From Barnesiella sp. (lineage in GTDB: Bacteria > Bacteroidota > Bacteroidia > Bacteroidales > Muribaculaceae), in NCBI GenBank assembly GCA_014800945.1, contig JAAVFD010000034.1, positions 62,001-126,000 on the forward strand: DNA of 64,000 nt, read 5' to 3'. Below, piece after piece: positions 55,426 through 64,000 of the stretch (its first letter is position 1; the number at the start of each line of letters is the position of its first letter). A program made the translations under genes and the position numbers. The notes beneath the pieces are model-generated. The model searched no databases. It saw only the letters and a program-made list of their open reading frames with translations, and had not been told where the DNA came from.

Positions 55426-55896
55426 TTACTTTTCTGCAATAGCTTTTTCAACATAAGCCTTGAAATCTTCATAGGTCTGCAGGCCTAAGAGATTGTCTAA
55501 GTCCGCACCGTTGGGCACAACAGCCACAACAATGGGAATTGAGGTTACATTGAATTTCTTTGCCAGTTCAGGACAATCATCAACGTCAACACTTACAAAG
55601 AGTGCTTTGCCTTTGAATTCTGCAGCTACTTTGTGGAAGATAGGCTTGAAGCTCTGGCAGGGTCCGCACCAGGTAGCGCTGAAATCAACGATTACGGGAA
55701 CATCAGCAACAGGCAGATCGGTCGATCCTTTTTCAAGAGCGATAACTGCATCGCCGTCCTCAGTCTGAGGAGCTGCTTCCTCAACCGCTTCGGTTGCGGG
55801 TTCCTCGGTTTCAGCTGCAGTTTCTGTCTTTGCGGTGCTGCTGCAAGATGCAAATACTAAAACTGCTGAAGCAAATAAAAATTTAATGACTTTCAT
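55426..55896 (-). CDS. Thioredoxin-family lipoprotein
   Basis: 156 residues. Lipoprotein signal with Cys18 (LVFASCSS), an acidic Ala/Glu/Thr-rich linker (about 20-50), then a thioredoxin domain with the active site WCGPC (Cys77, Cys80) and a cis-proline loop TSIPIV. It should act as a periplasmic, membrane-tethered thiol oxidoreductase. It lies 9 bp after mdh on the same strand. Confidence 0.92.
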   Translation of the reverse strand: MKVIKFLFASAVLVFASCSSTAKTETAAETEEPATEAVEEAAPQTEDGDAVIALEKGSTDLPVADVPVIVDFSATWCGPCQSFKPIFHKVAAEFKGKALFVSVDVDDCPELAKKFNVTSIPIVVAVVPNGADLDNLLGLQTYEDFKAYVEKAIAEK

Positions 55897-55905
55897 ATCT
55901 GTGAA

Positions 55906-56835
55906 TTAGCAAGAGAGTGCAGAGTTAGTTTTGCGAACAGCTTCAGCGCTCTTCTTGAAGAGGTCTTTCTCCTCTGCATTGAGATCGAACTCAACGATTT
56001 TTTCAATACCGTTCTTGCCGAGAATACAGGGAACACCGATGCAGATGTCTTTTTCGCCGTATTCGCCGTCGAGAAGGGCTGAGCAGCTGATGAGTTTCTT
56101 CTGGTCACCGATAACAGCGGCAACAACCTGAGCTGCTGCAGCTCCGGGAGCATACCATGCTGATGTGCCGAGGAGTTTGGTGAGAGTAGCACCACCAACC
56201 ATTGTGTCAGCAGCAACTTTTTCAAGCTGTTCAGCGGGGATAAGTGTAGAAGCGGGAATTCCGCGGTAAGATGCATAGCGGGTTAGAGGAATCATTGTTG
56301 TGTCGCCGTGACCGCCGATAACAATGCCTTCAACTTCGGTGGGGTTGGCACCGAGTGCAATGCTGAGGAAATATTTGAAGCGTGCGCTGTCAAGAGCACC
56401 ACCCATACCTATGATTTTGTTTTTGGGAAGACCGGAAGTCTTGTGGATGAGGTAAGTCATTGTGTCCATGGGGTTTGATACGCACACAATAACTGCGTTG
56501 GGTGAATATTTGAGAACGTTGTCGGTTACTGACTTTACAATGCCTGCATTAACACCGATGAGCTCTTCACGGGTCATGCCGGGCTTGCGGGGAATACCTG
56601 ATGTGATAACCACAACATCGCTGCCGGCTGTTTTTTCATAATCGTTGGTTACACCTACAAGGCGTGTTTCAAGGTTGAGGATATTTGCTGTCTGCATGAT
56701 ATCCATTGCCTTACCTTCTGAAAGGCCTTCCTTAATGTCGATGAGAACTACTTCATCAGCGATGCTTTGGGTTACGAGCACATTAGCGCAAGTAGCGCCT
56801 ACATTGCCTGCACCCACAACTGTTACTTTAGACAT
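55906..56835 (-). CDS. mdh: Malate dehydrogenase
   Basis: 309 residues, NAD-dependent, LDH-like clade. KVTVVGAGNVGATCAN is the dinucleotide loop, GIPRKPGMTREEL the substrate-loop arginine segment, and GGHGDTTMIP holds the catalytic His. In these anaerobes it works in the reductive branch towards fumarate and succinate. Confidence 0.97.
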   Translation of the reverse strand: MSKVTVVGAGNVGATCANVLVTQSIADEVVLIDIKEGLSEGKAMDIMQTANILNLETRLVGVTNDYEKTAGSDVVVITSGIPRKPGMTREELIGVNAGIVKSVTDNVLKYSPNAVIVCVSNPMDTMTYLIHKTSGLPKNKIIGMGGALDSARFKYFLSIALGANPTEVEGIVIGGHGDTTMIPLTRYASYRGIPASTLIPAEQLEKVAADTMVGGATLTKLLGTSAWYAPGAAAAQVVAAVIGDQKKLISCSALLDGEYGEKDICIGVPCILGKNGIEKIVEFDLNAEEKDLFKKSAEAVRKTNSALSC

Positions 56836-56880
56836 AACTTTATATTTTTTTTAGGGTTAAAATTAAATTCGTTTGTTTCG

Positions 56881-56888
56881 CAAAGTTA
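56881..56888 (-). promoter_or_regulatory. -7 box of the mdh-thioredoxin operon
   Basis: TAACTTTG on the minus strand, full match to TAnnTTTG, 45 bp upstream of mdh. Confidence 0.45.
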
Positions 56889-57007
56889 GAGAAAAAAATG
56901 AGAGGCAATTCAAAAATTTGGTTAAAATGGATAACACTCCTGCAACCGGCATCAAAGGTTCAATTTTTTTTCGTAATATTTGCATAATAATTAGCTTATA
57001 ATAAGTG

Positions 57008-58402
57008 ATGAATGAACTGAAATGTCCTAAGTGCGGTCATGTGTTTCAAGTTGATCGTGATAGCTTTAATTCCATAGCTTCACAGGTGAGAGACAAGGCT
57101 TTTGAGCAGGAGGTGGAGAGAAGAGTGGCTGATGTGAAGGCTCAGTTTGCCCGCGAGATGGAGAGTAAGGCGCAAGTAGCTGAAATGGAGGCTGAGAAGA
57201 ACCGCCGGCAAATGGAGTTTGACAGCAGGGAGAAGCTTCTTTCGGTTGAGGTGAGCTATAAGCAGCAGCTTGCCGAGATTATGAGCAAGTACGATAAGGC
57301 GGTTGCCGAGGCTCAGGAGGCTAAGCGCAAGCTTGACGATGCGGAGCAGGTGTATCAGGCTCGTGAAAGAGCTGTGGTGTCGGAGCTTAACCGCGATATG
57401 GAAAAAATCAAGTCATCGCTTGAGGATGCTGACAATCGCACACGAATCGCTGTGCTTGAGGAGAAGGAACGTTTCAACACCACCCTTATTGCCAAGGAGC
57501 GGGAGATTGCAGCTATAAAGAGCGATGCAGAGGCGAAGCTTACCGAAGCGGCTGTTCAGCGTGAGGCGATGAAGGAGCATCATGCTCAGGAACTTAAGCA
57601 GAGCATGGAGCTTGTTGAGCACTACAAGAATATGAAGGCTTTGATGTCAACGAAAATGCTTGGGGAAACGCTTGAAGTGCATTGCGCCAATGAGTTTGCC
57701 AAAGTGCGCCCGTATCAGTTTCCGAGGGCATATTTCGAGAAAGATAACGATGCTTCGGCAGGCTCCAAGGGCGATTTTATATTCCGCGACTATGATGTTG
57801 ACGGCACGGAGTATATATCCATTATGTTTGAAATGAAGAATGAAGCTGATTCTACACTCACCAAACATAAGAATGAGGATTTCTTTGCGAAACTCGACAA
57901 GGACCGTAAGGCTAAAGGGTGCGAGTATGCGGTGCTGGTTTCACTGCTGGAGGCTGACAGCGATCTTTACAATAGCGGCATTGTGGATGTGTCATACCGA
58001 TATGATAAGATGTATGTTGTCCGTCCTCAGTTTTTTATGCCTTTGATTTCTCTGCTGTGCAATGCGTCGATAAAAAGCGTGGAATATAAGCGTGAACTTA
58101 TTCAAGCGAGAGCGCAGAATGTGGATGTCACCAATTTTGAGGAGCGGCTTGAGGAGTTCAAGACGAAGTTTAGCAATAACTACCGCCTGGCGAGTGAAAA
58201 ATTCAATGCAGCCATTCAGGAGATTGACAAGACTATAGAGAGGCTTAACAAAATAAAGGCGAATCTGCTTGGCAGCGAGAATAACCTGCGCCTTGCAAAC
58301 GATAAGGCGGAGGCTTTGACGGTGAAGCGGCTCACCCGAGGTAATCCCACTATGAAAGCAAAATTTGAGGAGGCGAGTAAAAACCGCACCTCCTCAAACT
58401 GA
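57008..58402 (+). CDS. DUF2130-type protein: zinc ribbon, coiled coil, nuclease-like domain
   Basis: 464 residues from the ATG at 57008 (a GTG precedes it by one codon). A short N-terminal CPKCGHVF zinc half-ribbon is followed by a long coiled coil (about 25-215, Glu/Lys/Ala-rich) and a C-terminal domain with [11 protein letters not shown] and [10 protein letters not shown], an acidic-E-x-K arrangement that recalls PD-(D/E)XK nucleases. The family assignment is from memory; function unknown, RmuC-like DNA handling being one possibility. A MITE-like element lies 6 bp behind its stop codon. Confidence 0.82.
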   Translation: MNELKCPKCGHVFQVDRDSFNSIASQVRDKAFEQEVERRVADVKAQFAREMESKAQVAEMEAEKNRRQMEFDSREKLLSVEVSYKQQLAEIMSKYDKAVAEAQEAKRKLDDAEQVYQARERAVVSELNRDMEKIKSSLEDADNRTRIAVLEEKERFNTTLIAKEREIAAIKSDAEAKLTEAAVQREAMKEHHAQELKQSMELVEHYKNMKALMSTKMLGETLEVHCANEFAKVRPYQFPRAYFEKDNDASAGSKGDFIFRDYDVDGTEYISIMFEMKNEADSTLTKHKNEDFFAKLDKDRKAKGCEYAVLVSLLEADSDLYNSGIVDVSYRYDKMYVVRPQFFMPLISLLCNASIKSVEYKRELIQARAQNVDVTNFEERLEEFKTKFSNNYRLASEKFNAAIQEIDKTIERLNKIKANLLGSENNLRLANDKAEALTVKRLTRGNPTMKAKFEEASKNRTSSN

Positions 58403-58408
58403 TATTAA

Positions 58409-58783
58409 GACCCCGTTCCCCCAATATTTGTTAACGCTGAGGTCGCATATCTCCGAGTGATTTTTTTGATGGCATGAAGGAGCGATGGGGTTCCATCGTG
58501 ACAGAGTGACAACACAAAAAGCACCGGAGAGATGCGACTGTAAGGTAACTTTTTCACATCGTCATACAACAAAAAGCATTTGCACCGGACTGCCTCAGTC
58601 AGAAAGGGAGTAGGCAGAGGTAAGAAAATCAAGGGTATAAATTACCATCGCCTCGGCCCATCGTCACGCATCTGCGTCCGCTTGTTTCGGTCACGATGGG
58701 ACTCCATAGCTCCCTCACTGCGCGAACACAGCTGCATAACGCTTGACCGCCTCAGCATTAACAAATATTGGGTGAACGGGGTC
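58409..58783. mobile_element. MITE-like non-coding element with 34-bp terminal inverted repeats
   Basis: 58409-58442 and 58750-58783 are inverted copies with 32 of 34 positions identical, each starting GACCCCGTTC. The element is flanked by a 3-bp direct repeat TAA (58406-58408 and 58784-58786), as expected after transposition. Imperfect inverted similarity continues inside, for example GGAGCGATGGGGTTCC near 58471 against the inverse of a block near 58690. No transposase frame is present; the short frames inside are by-products of the repeats. It fills the whole 395-bp gap between the DUF2130 and porin genes. Confidence 0.85.
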
Positions 58784-58797
58784 TAAGCCTCTAATCC

Positions 58798-60123
58798 TTA
58801 GAAGCTGAACATGCACATGGCGCCGACTCGGTTCGCGCTCCGGCTGGCTCCGTTGAAATCATGGCGCACGCCATAGTCATATTCTGCGCCGACCTGAATT
58901 CTCGGAGTCAGATTCCAGAATACATTCACAGCAGCTGCAATGCCATAGCGGTATTCCGACGGGCTAACAGTGTGCTGCGGAAGATAGCGGGTCTGGCTTG
59001 CATTTGCCGATACAAACAGGTTAGGGCGGAAGTTGTACTGCAATCCGAGGCACCATCCATATGATGCGGGGGCGTACATTTTGCCTATTGCATCAGGATT
59101 TCCCACCAGGTCATAGCTGCCTATTGAAAGGTCACCACCGGTGCCGGCATATCCCTTGCCGTATGATGCTGTTAAATACAACGTAAGAGGATCGGCAGGA
59201 TGCGATACTGAGCTCAGCTGCAATCCCCACCCGGCTATGTTGTGATTTCGCTCGCTCACAAGGTCGCGGTAAGAGAGTGTGCGCACTATTCCGCTGAGTC
59301 GTATATGCTGCCCGCGCTGCCACTGATATTGAGCGAATGCAGCCCAGTCAGGCATCCAGTTGGACACTTTCTTAGTGTGCTCTCCGTCAACTCCGGGTGA
59401 ATTGGAGGGTGTTTCACCAGAAACAGCCAATACCCATTTGTCCTTGATTACCGGCATATATCTTATCAGTGTGGCGGTAGGCGCAATTTTGTTGGCAGGA
59501 CCTTGTGCGTCAACGGTTGGAGGCACTGCCGCAGGGTCAGAGAATGTGGAGTTTGCGTAACCGATTGTGAAATCATTTATAATAGCGTAGGCTTTTTTCA
59601 GATGAAAGTCGCGAGACTGGTAGCCGTTGAAGTTGGCTTCAATATATAGCTGATAGTTGCCGAGAACCTTATTTCGCCCGATTACTCTGAAAAACAAGCA
59701 GGTTCCTGCCGGAGTAGTGTCAAAATGACGCATATTCGCAGGGTCTTTGACCATAGGTATGAGATAGGGAGCGAATCCCGGTGAGGGTTGTGCACCGTCC
59801 CAGTCATAATAAGCTCTCATTCTCACAGCACCACCTATTCCCATTGCAAGCTGGGAGTCCCGGCTCAGAAAAAGGAAATATGGTGCGTCAGGATCGGAGA
59901 AATGGCGGAACTGGTCGTAGTAGAATTCTGTGATTTTACTTCTGAGAGAGTCGATAATTCGGTCTTTCTCATCATTATCATCCGGTTTGCCGTCAAGAAA
60001 AATCACTTTGTGATTCTTTACCAGAGAATCAATCTGGGCATCTGCCAGACTGTTGGACTGTGCTGAAACAGATGTTGTTACGGCTAAGGTGGCAATGGCT
60101 GTCGCCGCTATTTTTTTTAGCAT
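58798..60123 (-). CDS. Outer-membrane porin (DcaP-like)
   Basis: 441 residues with signal peptide (MLKKIAATAIATLAVTTSVSA). A short helical, coiled-coil-like segment (about 45-75) precedes a barrel whose strands start at GIGGAVRMRAYYDWDG and end with the terminal Phe of VGAMCMFSF. The order of coiled coil plus barrel fits DcaP-type trimeric porins; the substrate is unknown. Monocistronic. Confidence 0.8.
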   Translation of the reverse strand: MLKKIAATAIATLAVTTSVSAQSNSLADAQIDSLVKNHKVIFLDGKPDDNDEKDRIIDSLRSKITEFYYDQFRHFSDPDAPYFLFLSRDSQLAMGIGGAVRMRAYYDWDGAQPSPGFAPYLIPMVKDPANMRHFDTTPAGTCLFFRVIGRNKVLGNYQLYIEANFNGYQSRDFHLKKAYAIINDFTIGYANSTFSDPAAVPPTVDAQGPANKIAPTATLIRYMPVIKDKWVLAVSGETPSNSPGVDGEHTKKVSNWMPDWAAFAQYQWQRGQHIRLSGIVRTLSYRDLVSERNHNIAGWGLQLSSVSHPADPLTLYLTASYGKGYAGTGGDLSIGSYDLVGNPDAIGKMYAPASYGWCLGLQYNFRPNLFVSANASQTRYLPQHTVSPSEYRYGIAAAVNVFWNLTPRIQVGAEYDYGVRHDFNGASRSANRVGAMCMFSF

Positions 60124-60241
60124 AATGTGAATGATATTTAATATTTCTAAAATTAAAACGCGCTATATATACTTATTGTTTGGTGCGATTTCAGAACCTC
60201 TTGCAATGTATATGCGTTTTTCTTTTATAAAATAATATGTT

Positions 60242-60838
60242 ATGGAAACAGACATCAATTCACTGCCTATAGAGTCACATCCCTGGCAACCTTTTATTCC
60301 TGATCACACCAAAGTGTTGATAATGGGTACTTTTCCTCCTAAAAGTAATCGATGGAGTATGGATTTTTACTACCCTAATAAAATCAATGATTTCTGGAGG
60401 GTTATGGGACTGGCGTTTTATGATAATGCTGACAGGTTCTGGGAAGGAATTTCTAAACAGTTCAGGCTTGAGGATATAAAAAATTTCCTGATTGAGCGTG
60501 GAATAGCCATGAATGATACCGGTGCCAAGGTACGGCGGCTCAAGGATAATGCCTCAGACAAATTTCTGGAGATTGTGGAACCCGTTAATCTGAAAGCGCT
60601 GCTTGAGCTTATGCCGGAGTGCAAGGCTATTGCAACCACAGGCGAGAAGGCTGCGGAAGTGATAGCGCAACTCACCGGAACAGTTGTGCCGAAAACAGGC
60701 TCATCTGTTGAAACAGAATATCTCGGCAGAAAGCTGACTATATGGCGAATGCCTTCAACCAGCAGGGCATACCCTCTGCCGTTGGCAAAGAAAGCGGATG
60801 CTTACGCTGAGATGTTTCGCCGCATCGGCATTCTGTAG
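60242..60838 (+). CDS. Uracil-DNA glycosylase superfamily protein
   Basis: 198 residues. VLIMGTFPPKSNRW is the first UDG-fold motif and MPSTSRAYPLP the second, as in the MUG-like small branch; LLELMPECKAIATTGEKAA lies between. It may excise damaged or mismatched bases, but several members have no known activity. It ends 3 bp before the convergent DUF4919 gene. Confidence 0.85.
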   Translation: METDINSLPIESHPWQPFIPDHTKVLIMGTFPPKSNRWSMDFYYPNKINDFWRVMGLAFYDNADRFWEGISKQFRLEDIKNFLIERGIAMNDTGAKVRRLKDNASDKFLEIVEPVNLKALLELMPECKAIATTGEKAAEVIAQLTGTVVPKTGSSVETEYLGRKLTIWRMPSTSRAYPLPLAKKADAYAEMFRRIGIL

Positions 60839-60841
60839 AAG

Positions 60842-61558
60842 CTATTCTTCTTCAGGATATTTACGATAGTATTCATCAAGAATAGTCTTGATGTTGAAAT
60901 AATATCCTTCGGGAGAGGTAGTGTCTATCTTATTGATGGTGATATACTCGAAATACGGGGCGTAAAAAAGATGGTTAAGTACTTTATGTCCCATAGCGGT
61001 AATGAGTACATACTCATGCTGCGGAGCAATAACGTACCAGGCGTTCTCTTCATCAAGTCCGGTGCCGGACGAGGCTATTGTCATTAAAATATAATTCAGT
61101 TTATACTGCCAGATATTGGCGAGGTTATTCTTTCCCTTAAGATGTAGCGCGGATATGAGACGCATCATGCTTGTGAGGTCAAAAGGGTTGTCATCAAGAG
61201 CTTGCTCACATAGCGAAATGACCGAATCACACTCGGCGCGGGTAAGCGAAGGGTTTTCAGACGGGTCAGGCACAACGCTTTTCACGGCAACGGGACGGTA
61301 AGGATTGTAGTCTTCCTGAAACATATAGCCGAAATACAGATGCCTGAATTTGTCCAGTTTCATTAAGGTGTCGTTGCGCATATATTCATTCATCAGCCTC
61401 GGATAATAATATGGGGAGGTGCGGTCGTATGTAGCCGCTCTGATGGCATCAAGGTTGGGTTTCTCAATTTTGAACTGAGGCTTTATGTTTTTCTGTGCGC
61501 TCAGATTGAGAGAAAACAGTGCAGCGAGTAGTATAAGTATAGCTTTTTTTAATCTCAT
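60842..61558 (-). CDS. DUF4919-type exported protein
   Basis: 238 residues with signal peptide (MRLKKAILILLAALFSLNLSA). Conserved-looking core YDRTSPYYYPRLMNEYM and LDKFRHLYFGYMFQEDYNPYRP; tetratricopeptide-like helices may follow (ALDDNPFDLTSMMRLISALHLK, marked by NPFDLTSMMRL). Family name from memory, function unknown. Its ATG overlaps the end of the PgpH-type gene by 4 bp, so it is translationally coupled. Confidence 0.82.
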   Translation of the reverse strand: MRLKKAILILLAALFSLNLSAQKNIKPQFKIEKPNLDAIRAATYDRTSPYYYPRLMNEYMRNDTLMKLDKFRHLYFGYMFQEDYNPYRPVAVKSVVPDPSENPSLTRAECDSVISLCEQALDDNPFDLTSMMRLISALHLKGKNNLANIWQYKLNYILMTIASSGTGLDEENAWYVIAPQHEYVLITAMGHKVLNHLFYAPYFEYITINKIDTTSPEGYYFNIKTILDEYYRKYPEEE

Positions 61559-63627
61559 GGTGTTGTAACTTTGTCCGTTGATTCGGTTTCTTTCGGTTTA
61601 ACGATATCCGGATAGGATATGCGTGAATGGAACATGGTGCGCAGACGGTTGGCAAATACTTCCTTGACCTCTTTGATGTCACGGAACGACATAGGTGAGT
61701 CGTCATGAAGTCCGTCCGCTATCTGTGAATCAATAATCTTATTGACAAGTGCCGAGATTGTTTCAGGAGTATGATCCTTAAGACTCCTTGATGCTGCTTC
61801 AACAGCATCTGCCATCATAAGAATCGAAGTTTCCTTTGACTGGGGGTTCGGTCCCGGATAAGTAAATAATTTTTCATCAGGCTCTTCTCCCGGATGAGTG
61901 TTGCACCAGGTATTGAAGAAATACTTAGCCTTGCCGGCACCGTGGTGCTCGCGGATAAATGTTCGTATGCTTTCCGGAAGATTGGCTTTGTCTGCCCGGC
62001 GGAGTCCGTCGGTGATATGTCCTATAACTATTCGTGCGCTCTGAATAGGGTCAAGGGCATCATGCGGATTAACCCCGTGCTGATTCTCGGTGAAGAACGC
62101 GGGATTGTTTATTTTGCCGATGTCATGATAAAGCGCGCCGGCTCTCACAAGCTGAACATTGGCGCCGATTTTGTTAGCTGCCGCCGATGCGAGATTACTC
62201 ACAGCCATAGAGTGCTGGAAGGTTCCGGGGCACTCTTCCGAGAGTTCGCGCAGAAGAGGGTTGTTGATATCAGACAGCTCCACAAGAGATACTTTGGATA
62301 TGAAACCGAAAGTCTTTTCAAACAGGAATATGGCAACGTAGGCAAACGAGATGAAAAGTGAGTTGATGGCGAGGAATCCGAACATTTTCGGTGAAAGCCT
62401 TGTCACGGAGCCGGAATGGAACAGCTCGATTGAAATATAGGCAAGAGAGTAAGCTATGAATACAAGGAATGCGGTGCGCAATAGCTGTGACCGCTTGGTT
62501 AGCTCTCTGAGACTGTCTATAGCGGTAACACCGGCAAGAAATTGCATGAAGATAAATTCAAGAGGAAAGTTGGTGGCGATACTGGCAAGCAAAATAGTTA
62601 CTATGTGTGCGGAAACAGCTGTGCGCGCATCAAGAAAAATTACAAGTATTACGGGCACGATTGCAAACGGCACCATATAAATGCCGAGCGTGAAAACATG
62701 GCTCATTCCGAATGCGATAAGGGTAACCGCTGTGATTGTAATCATTATCAGCAATACCTTGCTTTTCGATTCATAGTAGCTTGGCCGGAAAAAGAAAAGA
62801 TAGGAATATAATGCACCGAGCAGGAGTATTATATATAATGTCTGTCCGATAATGGGATAATAGAAGTCAACGCTCTCTTTACCTCCTCTTTTTGCATTCA
62901 GTGTGTCATAAGTGCGAAGCACTGTGTAGAGTTGCGGAGTAACAATGTCACCGCGGTCAATTATTCTCTCTCCTTGCTGAATGACTCCTATCGGTGCCAT
63001 TGCTCTCTGCATCATTTCATCATGGAGTTTTCTGGTTTCAGCTGTGTCGAGAATAATGTTTGGCGTGAGAATGTCGGATAGTCCTGATGCGCTTAGCGCA
63101 CGTGTAAACCGGGAGTCATGGAAAACACTGTCTATGGTTGCATAAGCTTTTCTCACCGAGCAGTATTTGGACGTTGGCACGGATAAGGCTACATTTTCGT
63201 GAATCATTCTCACAGACGGAAGTTCACCGGTGTTTATCGCCTTATAGGTATTGGCATCAACTATGCCATGCTCAAATGCTTTTCTTACCTGAGCTGTGAG
63301 GGCGTTTTTCTCAAGGGGACTGAGGTTTACGTCCGATTCAGTGTTCAGTCGCGATGTAAATTGCGAAAGAGCATTTTTTTCAATGTTGGGGTTGCGGTAA
63401 TATACCGGTTCAAATCTCGACTCCAGGCTGTCCCTCACGTGTTCCGCTCTAATAGAGTCCATATAAACAGGAATGTCAAACGGCGCGGTGAGAAGCGAGT
63501 ACGACCAAGGTCTGTTTACTTCGTAGGTGTATTCTCTGCCGTCTTTTCTCGGCAGGAAATAGAGTATGAGAATGGTTGAAATCAGGAAGACGGTTCCTCT
63601 GACGTATGCTGACTTTTTTATTTTCAT
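61555..63627 (-). CDS. PgpH-type HD-domain membrane phosphodiesterase
   Basis: 690 residues. One N-terminal helix, a long extracytoplasmic region (about 30-265), seven transmembrane helices (about 270-460), and a cytoplasmic HD domain (about 470-680) with the metal motif LYHDIGKINNP and HHGAGKAKYF. This 7TMR-HD layout is that of c-di-AMP phosphodiesterase PgpH, and the same role is likely here. Upstream on the same strand is the (p)ppGpp synthase/hydrolase gene, so two second-messenger genes are neighbours. Confidence 0.9.
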   Translation of the reverse strand: MKIKKSAYVRGTVFLISTILILYFLPRKDGREYTYEVNRPWSYSLLTAPFDIPVYMDSIRAEHVRDSLESRFEPVYYRNPNIEKNALSQFTSRLNTESDVNLSPLEKNALTAQVRKAFEHGIVDANTYKAINTGELPSVRMIHENVALSVPTSKYCSVRKAYATIDSVFHDSRFTRALSASGLSDILTPNIILDTAETRKLHDEMMQRAMAPIGVIQQGERIIDRGDIVTPQLYTVLRTYDTLNAKRGGKESVDFYYPIIGQTLYIILLLGALYSYLFFFRPSYYESKSKVLLIMITITAVTLIAFGMSHVFTLGIYMVPFAIVPVILVIFLDARTAVSAHIVTILLASIATNFPLEFIFMQFLAGVTAIDSLRELTKRSQLLRTAFLVFIAYSLAYISIELFHSGSVTRLSPKMFGFLAINSLFISFAYVAIFLFEKTFGFISKVSLVELSDINNPLLRELSEECPGTFQHSMAVSNLASAAANKIGANVQLVRAGALYHDIGKINNPAFFTENQHGVNPHDALDPIQSARIVIGHITDGLRRADKANLPESIRTFIREHHGAGKAKYFFNTWCNTHPGEEPDEKLFTYPGPNPQSKETSILMMADAVEAASRSLKDHTPETISALVNKIIDSQIADGLHDDSPMSFRDIKEVKEVFANRLRTMFHSRISYPDIVKPKETESTDKVTTP

Positions 63628-63668
63628 TTCATTCTATAAAAATAATTATTTTTTTGAGGCGTTTTTTA

Positions 63669-64000
63669 CTAAACTTCCGCAGAGTGATCTCCTACTCTGG
63701 CGGCGGTGGTTATGCCTCTGATATGGCTCACTTTTGAACAAAGCTGATTGACAACCGCAGTGTCATTTACAAGCACTGTAAGCCTGCATCGGAATACCTC
63801 CTGCTCGGTGTCTATATGAAGAGAACGTATATCAATGTTCAGCTGATTGGAAATCATTTGGGTGAGTTCCTGAAGAATACCGTGGCGGTCAACACCCTCA
63901 ATGTGTATTTCAGCGAGGAATTTTCTATTTACTTCTTCCCATCTGGTGCTTACTATCCGGGTGCCGTGGGCGGCTTTGAGAACCTGAGCGCGCGGGCAGG
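63669..64000 (-). CDS. RelA/SpoT family protein, C-terminal part (cut by window end)
   Basis: About 110 C-terminal residues are in the window, ending at the TAG 63669-63671. They read CPRAQVLKAAHGTRIVSTRW and then EIHIEGVDRHGILQELTQ, the zinc-finger/CC region and ACT domain of bifunctional (p)ppGpp synthase/hydrolases. The catalytic domains lie beyond 64000. The ACT domain senses amino-acid starvation through the ribosome. Confidence 0.88.
   Translation of the reverse strand, partial: CPRAQVLKAAHGTRIVSTRWEEVNRKFLAEIHIEGVDRHGILQELTQMISNQLNIDIRSLHIDTEQEVFRCRLTVLVNDTAVVNQLCSKVSHIRGITTAARVGDHSAEV

Noticed and set aside
58405-58786. Short frames inside the MITE on both strands
   Set aside because: They arise from the inverted repeats and match no protein.

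Overview
The window is a chromosomal segment of a member of the Bacteroidales, most likely a gut species of the Muribaculaceae or a close relative (family-level placement is inference). The phylum call rests on several signs: -7 boxes of the form TAnnTTTG, often just upstream of start codons; no Shine-Dalgarno sequences except the one that drives release factor 2 frameshifting; a C-terminal sorting domain of the type IX secretion system; the gene run DUF6242 / DUF6089 / uppS / bamA / two ompH / murI; a trp operon that begins with trpB; and family members typical of the phylum (DUF4919, N-terminal-rubredoxin rubrerythrin, long PurF paralogue).

Layout. 0-4.5 kb: an AAA ATPase-nuclease gene bounded exactly by two 39-bp palindromes, a patatin-barrel phospholipase and an Lrp regulator. 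4.7-9.4 kb: a 1553-residue secreted protein with chitobiase-like modules and a sorting tail. 9.7-13.9 kb: gadB, glsA, gadC, the glutamate/glutamine acid-resistance set. 13.9-16 kb: two small secreted unknowns and a Crp-type regulator. 16-22.3 kb: a minus-strand run with a MATE transporter, glycogen debranching enzyme, GT4 glycosyltransferase and a GH57 protein with a histone-H1-like tail. 22.3-24.5 kb: an AT-rich accessory island with a lipoprotein, a large structured RNA just upstream of it, and a HigBA toxin-antitoxin pair. 24.5-28.6 kb: groEL/groES, plsC and prfB with its programmed frameshift. 28.7-38.4 kb: the envelope operon (DUF6242 lipoprotein, barrel protein, uppS, bamA, ompH x2, murI), then a zinc metallopeptidase and a secreted esterase. 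38.5-45.2 kb: a complete trp operon, trpB-E-G-D-C-F-A, controlled by a leader-peptide attenuator. 45.1-50.3 kb: a nitroreductase, a PerR-rubrerythrin pair, and yraN/rlmN/MBL/rsmI. 50.4-57 kb: Fic protein, flavin reductase, galK, a PurF paralogue, a thioredoxin lipoprotein and mdh. 57-64 kb: a DUF2130 coiled-coil protein, a 375-bp MITE-like element with 34-bp terminal inverted repeats, an outer-membrane porin, a UDG-like protein, DUF4919, a PgpH-type HD phosphodiesterase and the C-terminus of a RelA/SpoT protein.

Several groups act together. Glutaminase makes glutamate, GadB decarboxylates it using a proton, and GadC exchanges glutamate for GABA. The three glycogen proteins handle storage glucan. 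UppS, BamA, the two OmpH chaperones and MurI serve envelope assembly. PerR and rubrerythrin serve peroxide defence.

Most worth following up: the structured RNA at 23.25-23.53 kb, the palindrome-bounded ATPase-nuclease cassette, the trp attenuator, the MITE, and a sigma-54-like promoter in front of groES. No tRNA, rRNA, CRISPR array, complete IS element or prophage was seen.
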